Origin: Linanthus parryae
Lineage: Eukaryota > Streptophyta > Magnoliopsida > Ericales > Polemoniaceae
Direction: 5' to 3'
NCBI GenBank assembly: GCA_023055425.1
Contig: JALGPY010000001.1
Location: 111,643,057 to 111,707,056 of the forward strand
Length of the DNA: 64,000 bases
Below the pieces are notes generated by a model, which made no database searches, was not told the origin of the DNA, and worked only from the letters and a program-made list of their open reading frames with translations. Of this stretch, positions 59,436 to 64,000 are shown one piece after another (the first letter of the stretch is position 1; the number at the start of each line of letters is the position of its first letter). The position numbers were made by a program, and so were the translations under genes.

Positions 59436-60796
59436 ATGGACAAAGCCAACATATCCCAGCATGTGGAAGTCCCCGGAGAGCCAAAACACACCGGCACATC
59501 CATTCTCGAGACCGCCACCGCCGCCATCCAGGCCTTCGGTCCCCTCAAGAAGATCCACCAACACCTCTGCGCGTAATCATCATCACCTATCGAATCCCTT
59601 CTCTATTATACTTGGTCTGTTTCTTCTCTTTCTTCCAATTTTGACTTTTTCATCCGTAAGCATGTCACTTTGACTTGGTGATTTGGATAGCAAAATGATG
59701 CAATTTTTCGATAATTTTTCTACTCTACAACATCATGAAAATTTTATCAAAAAATTACATTATATTGCTAATCAATGGTCAAAGCGGGATGATGAATTGT
59801 GGCAAAACTCAAAACGGGAAGAAAGAGAATAAACAGATGAAGTAATCCTCATCATCAATCTCAATTAATAGTATTTTTTTTTTAAATCTTTTTCGTGGTC
59901 TCCTAGGTTTCACTTCTACGCCGACGACATGACCCACCAGGTGGAGGCGCACCACTACTGCGGCCACCTGAACGAGGAGATGAGGCAGTGTCTCATCTAC
60001 GACCGTGCCGGAGCCGACGCCCGCCTGATCGGGATCGAGTACATAGTGACGGATCAGATTTTCAAGACCCTCCCGGACGAGGAGAAGCCCATGTGGCACA
60101 GCCACGAGTACGAGGTTAAGAGCGGGGTGCTGTTCATGCCTGGGGTACCTGGGCCGGTCCAGAGGATGGATTTGGAGAAAGTTGCCCGGACGTACGGGAA
60201 GACCATTCATTTCTGGCAGACGGATAAGGGGCATAACCTGCCCCTTGGGTTGCCTCAGGTGATGATGGCCCTGACTAGGGATGGTCAACTCTATGATAAA
60301 CTTGGTCAAGGTAAGTTAATTTTATGATTTAATCGACATGGTATTAGCTAATTATATTAAGAACTTTCGACTAAAAACCCTCCTGCAATATTGTCTACAC
60401 TTATACTATAAGTGTATTGATTTTGTCAGAAAATTTTCCTGCCGTTTCGCTTTTTACCGATATCGTCCACTATTTTCAAACATAAAATTCTCTTACAGTT
60501 TCACTTTAAATACACTTAACTACCATCAGTATTTGTAAGCAAGACGATTGTTTGTCAAAAGTTCTTATATCAGTTTGAGAGTGATATGTGTTGTGTGATT
60601 TGATTAATGTGTGGTTATAGATGTGGAGAAACGGTACGGGGTGTCGTTTGCGGAGGAGAGGGAGAACAGGGCTTACATGAAGGGGCCGGAGAACGGGATA
60701 CATCCTCTGGCGAACGCGGCGGGGAAGGGGCTGAAGACGGTGCTTCGGGAGACCGACTGCAAGCCTGTGGATACTGTTCCAAGGGTGTTCGTTTGA
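59436..60796 (+). CDS. OBAP: Oil body-associated protein (OBAP family, DUF1264)
   Basis: A protein of seed lipid droplets needed for oil body stability; no enzyme activity is established. Three exons join in phase: 59436-59572, 59907-60310, 60621-60796, giving 238 aa, the family length. Residues 1-46 include [20 protein letters not shown]. The centre has [34 protein letters not shown] and [18 protein letters not shown], and [20 protein letters not shown]. The C-terminus is [26 protein letters not shown] and ends PRVFV. The family's conserved His-rich segment is intact. A poly-A-like AATAAA is at about 60868. Whether it is class 1 or class 2 cannot be settled here; the match to OBAP1-like proteins seems closest. 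Confidence 0.94.
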
Positions 60797-61399
60797 GATG
60801 AATCAAAATGAATAAGAACAAAGTTTTTGCTCTTCAGAGATACTAGTTGTTATGGGTTTGTAGTAACAATAAAGGAGGGTTTTCGTGGCTGTTATGCTGT
60901 GTAGTAACACTGTTGAACAATGTGTGTAATTATGTTCTGCTAACATAAACCTGTTGTTATACCTCTTTTGGTTCATTGTGTTTAGATGTTTCAGTGGGTG
61001 GAATTTGTTATAACACGGGTATCGCGAGATAAGACGATTCAAATAATAAAACAAGTTACTTCCAAGACCTAAATTTCCGATTTCATTGAGAAAATTGATA
61101 AAGCACATAAAATCATTTGTATGTTTTGGGCTATACTCTTGGGTTATGATCTGCTTTGTAAATGGGCTCTTGTCACAGCCCATATTATTATTGTAAGTTC
61201 ATTTATGTTTTAGCCCATCACAAACTCTAGCTATATTTCCTACCGTTGGATCTGATAGTACATCCGACCGTTGAGATTGTTTGTATAAATTCAGTGCTAC
61301 CGCATTAGGTTGATTAATGAATTCATCTTCTTTTTGGTTCATTCACTGCGCCTCTCTCTCTTCTCTGTATTTTCTCTCAAGAACCCTAAGGTTCTTTTA
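60797..61399. other. Spacer and probable Copia 5' LTR
   Basis: The 3' untranslated region of the oil body gene is followed by AT-rich DNA. The stretch from roughly 61170 to 61399 leads straight into a Copia primer site, so it probably is a short LTR (TATA-like TATAAATT near 61284). The LTR start is uncertain. Confidence 0.45.
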
Positions 61400-61859
61400 T
61401 GGTATCAGAGTCCTAATGGCTCTTTCTACTACCTCAACGGCTTCACCGTCGTTGTATCTTCTTTCCAGTATACATAATTTGTTGTTCTTTAAGCTTGATG
61501 CTTCCAATTTCGTCTCGTGGAAGCACCAAATCACTTCAATCTTCAAAATCCACTCTCTGTTCGGGTACCTCGATGGATCTACACCGTGCCCTCCTCAGCA
61601 GCTCCCAGATGTCTCCGGTGTTCCTTCTCCGGCGGTGAATCCAGCGTTCACTGCATGGTTGCTTCAAGATCAGGCGGTCTTGACGATCCTCAACGCCACG
61701 CTTTCTCAGGAATAATTGACTCTGGTGATTGGATCCACCACTTCCGGGGAGGCCTGGTTAGTTCTTGGGCGGCGATATGCTTGCCTTGCCAGATCTCATG
61801 TTCTTACTCTCAAATCAGATCTGGCATCGATCAAGACACGGTTCGACTCCATAGATCTC
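61400..61859 (+). pseudogene. Copia gag fragment with primer binding site
   Basis: TGGTATCAGAG at 61400-61410 is the initiator-Met tRNA primer site of Copia elements. The gag begins at ATG 61416 and shows LLFFKLDASNFVSWKHQI, SLFGYLDGSTPCPP and AWLLQDQAVLTILNATL. TAA at 61713-61715 interrupts it; the same frame goes on with SEAWLVLGRRYACL-like sequence up to the Angela insertion at 61860. Confidence 0.8.
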
Positions 61860-64000
61860 TGTAGGGTTTTTATTCATGGATGCGCAACGGGAACAATAAT
61901 TAACCATGCAAAACCCTCCAAGGATCACAAGTCAAGAGACATAACGATGGTAAAGGAAAAAATCAATTAACACACCTTAGGGTTCTCCTTTGATGACTTC
62001 AAACGCGAATTGTGTCACGTTCTCTATAGTTGATCCACGCCTAGAGTTCATTTCTAGATCTTCCAATCCTTGGTGCTAGCCCGGAAAGAGGAAGAGGAAG
62101 AAGAATCACGCAAAACGAGACCAAACCAAGGAGGTTCGGCCTCCTTGGGGCCGACGGGGACGGGCGGCGGCGAGGGAGGGGCGGCGGCTCCTTCCTTGCT
62201 TGCTTCCTCTCTCCTTTTGTTCTCTCCCACTCAAGTTATGATCTAATGAATCATGAGTGTGGGAAGGAAGGAAGGTCCTTTATATAGTCCAACAAATCCT
62301 TTTCAACTACCTAAATGACTTATTCTAGTCCTACTAGAATTCAATTTAGTCCCTTCCTTGCAAATTAGTCCCTACTAAGTTTGCAAGGTTTTGCAAAGTG
62401 ATCCTTCTAATTAATTAATCCAATTAATTAATTCCCAAATCTAGTGCAACTCTATCTAGCGTGTGACCCCATAGGTTCTATCTAGTTGGTAGCAACTATT
62501 TGCTAATATGGAGCGGTTTTTAGCAAAACATCCATTCTAGCCAACTATTAGAATAGTCATCTTGACAACCTTTGTACAAGTAATTGTCTCATCCCTTTGT
62601 CTCTATATCCGGATTAGACACGAGACATACAAGTCACACTCGTATATCCAATCCACAGTTTCTCAATCCATGGGAATAGCCTTATTCGTGCAAATAACAT
62701 CAATATCCCATATTGATTTATTTGAGTCTGGCCAGACATTCTATAAGCACTATCCCTCGAGTGGCTCAGGATATTTGCTCCCGTTATGTGGGAGGGACAA
62801 ATCCTCTCTACGTCCACTACGATCTCTAAGCTTGCTTCTTATTGTATCCGGTACACGCCTTTATAACTACCAAGTTACGGTGTAGTGTTTAACGCTACCA
62901 AAATCACAATTATCCACAACTAGAATATCTAGTGACTTCAAGTCTAAGGATGACAATACCATTCACCGCGAGAAGCACTTGTGACTCAACATAACGTGTA
63001 TGTAGCCTTCTCGGAGATGGGTCAATCCAGTGCGCCATTACCCCTAATGCACACCTATGTGTTGGATCATGATATCTCCATATCAATCCAACCCCATACT
63101 AGTCTATAGATGATTGTCCCATTAATCATTATACTAGACTAGGGATATTTAAGATAAACAACACAATTGTAAATCTAAGGACTTCATTATATTAAATATC
63201 CAATAAATAATAAATGAATTTCTAGCCACAAATAAATTCATACTAAACTAGATTGCCTCTAGGGCATCTATTCCAACAGTCTCCCACTTGCACTAGAGCC
63301 AATCTGGCGCATCTCGTATGCCCATACTCCTAGTGTGCCCTTCATGCTTCCACTGCGTAAGCGGCTTTGTAAGCGGGTCTGACAGATTCTCATCTGTAGG
63401 AATCTTGCATATCCGAACGTCTCCTCTATCGATAATATCTCGAATCAGATGAAACTTCCTGAGTACGTGCTTGGATTTCTGGTGCGACCTGGGTTCCTTC
63501 GATTGCGCGATCGCCCCAGTGTTGTCACAGTACAACTCTACTGGATCCGCAATGCTAGGAACCACACCAAGTTCATAAACAAACTTTCTGATCCAAACAG
63601 CTTCCTTTGCTGCGCCATTTGCAGCAATGTACTCAGCCTCTGTTGTAGAATCAGCCACCGTCTCTTGCTTGGAACTTTTCCATCTCACCGCTGCTCCATT
63701 TAGGCAAAACACATATCCCGACTGTGATCTAAAGTCATCTCTGTCGGTTTCGAAGCTTGCATCAGTGTAACCCCTTACACGCAACTCTTCCTCACCTCCA
63801 AATATCAAGAAAGCATCCTTAGTTCTTCTCAAGTACTTTAGGATGCTCTTGACTGCAATCCAGTGACTCTCACCCGGATTGGATTGGTATTTGCTTGTCA
63901 TACTCAAGGCATATGACATATATGGTCTAGTACATAACATGGCGTACATGATATATCCTATGGCCGAGGCATAGGGAATTCTACTCATGCGTTCCTTCTC
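61860..64000 (-). mobile_element. Angela/BARE-like Copia element, 3' end, runs off the window
   Basis: The 3' LTR (63278-61860, 1419 bp) starts on the minus strand with TGTTGGAATAGATGCCCTAG and ends CCCTACA, closely resembling BARE/Angela LTRs. The purine tract AAGTGGGAGAC precedes it. It is inserted into the Copia gag fragment. The left target site would be ATCTC (61855-61859); the other side is outside the window. Confidence 0.85.
63293..64000 (-). CDS. Copia polyprotein C-terminus with RNase H, partial
   Basis: An open frame of 231 aa at the end of a Copia polyprotein. RNase H motifs: GYTDASFETD, SGYVFCLNGAAVRWKSSKQ, STTEAEYIAANGAAKEAVW, LYCDNTGAIAQSKEP and the C-terminal LSDPLTKPL. It ends GIRDAPDWL, followed at once by the purine tract and 3' LTR, as in Angela elements. 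No stop was seen in this part. The upstream reverse transcriptase and integrase are outside the window. Confidence 0.9.
   Translation of the reverse strand, partial: EKERMSRIPYASAIGYIMYAMLCTRPYMSYALSMTSKYQSNPGESHWIAVKSILKYLRRTKDAFLIFGGEEELRVRGYTDASFETDRDDFRSQSGYVFCLNGAAVRWKSSKQETVADSTTEAEYIAANGAAKEAVWIRKFVYELGVVPSIADPVELYCDNTGAIAQSKEPRSHQKSKHVLRKFHLIRDIIDRGDVRICKIPTDENLSDPLTKPLTQWKHEGHTRSMGIRDAPDWL

Noticed and set aside
59353..59673. 106-aa plus-strand frame at the oil body gene start
   Set aside because: It is in another frame, and the true first exon starts at 59436 and is supported by phase and family N-terminus.

Overview
The window is nuclear DNA of a flowering plant, most likely a eudicot: genes have many short AT-rich introns with GT-AG borders, and nearly everything between genes is plant-type transposable element. 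The species cannot be fixed from the sequence. Only two ordinary host genes are visible, and they point away from each other: an aldo-keto reductase of the perakine reductase/PCNT115 type (7-1821, minus, five exons, 345 aa) and an oil body-associated protein (59436-60796, plus, three exons, 238 aa) with G-box and RY seed-type promoter motifs. If the transposons are removed, the divergent spacer between them is only about 2.2 kb; here it is about 57.6 kb.

The left third is a single Helitron, 2024-23658 on the minus strand (21.6 kb). Its 5' end begins TCTCTACTACTTAAAAG after a host A. Its 3' end is a 7-bp perfect hairpin followed by CTAG and a host T, 203 bp upstream of the reductase start codon. 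It carries an apparently intact RepHel gene (seven coding exons, 1645 aa, HUH and Pif1-type helicase motifs), an intact RPA70-like gene (twelve exons, 653 aa) and an unrecognised five-exon gene (257 aa). The RepHel N-terminal region is built from tandemly duplicated phase-1 exons. A perfect-looking 588-bp tandem duplication lies near the 5' end.

The middle (24155-57886) is a LINE on the minus strand, cut into pieces by three LTR insertions, each with a perfect 5-bp target duplication. (1) A degenerate Tat-lineage Ty3/Gypsy element, 25314-37118, plus, duplication ACTGG. (2) A second Tat-lineage element, 40490-55366, minus, duplication ACTTC, LTRs of 628 bp each. (3) A solo LTR, 55384-56890, duplication GAAAT. 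Element 1 carries two diverged gag-like domains in tandem. Element 2 has gag-pol in one frame broken by four stop codons, and a cassette of genes on the opposite strand: a plant-mobile-domain-like gene (two frameshifts), an intact six-exon gene for a 521-aa coiled-coil protein, and a small TATA-driven ORF.

The right end holds a small MITE, the seed-type host gene, a Copia gag fragment, and an Angela/BARE-like Copia element inserted into that fragment and running off the window. No tRNA, rRNA or CRISPR array was recognised. Splice sites were placed by eye from GT-AG borders, phase agreement and family knowledge.
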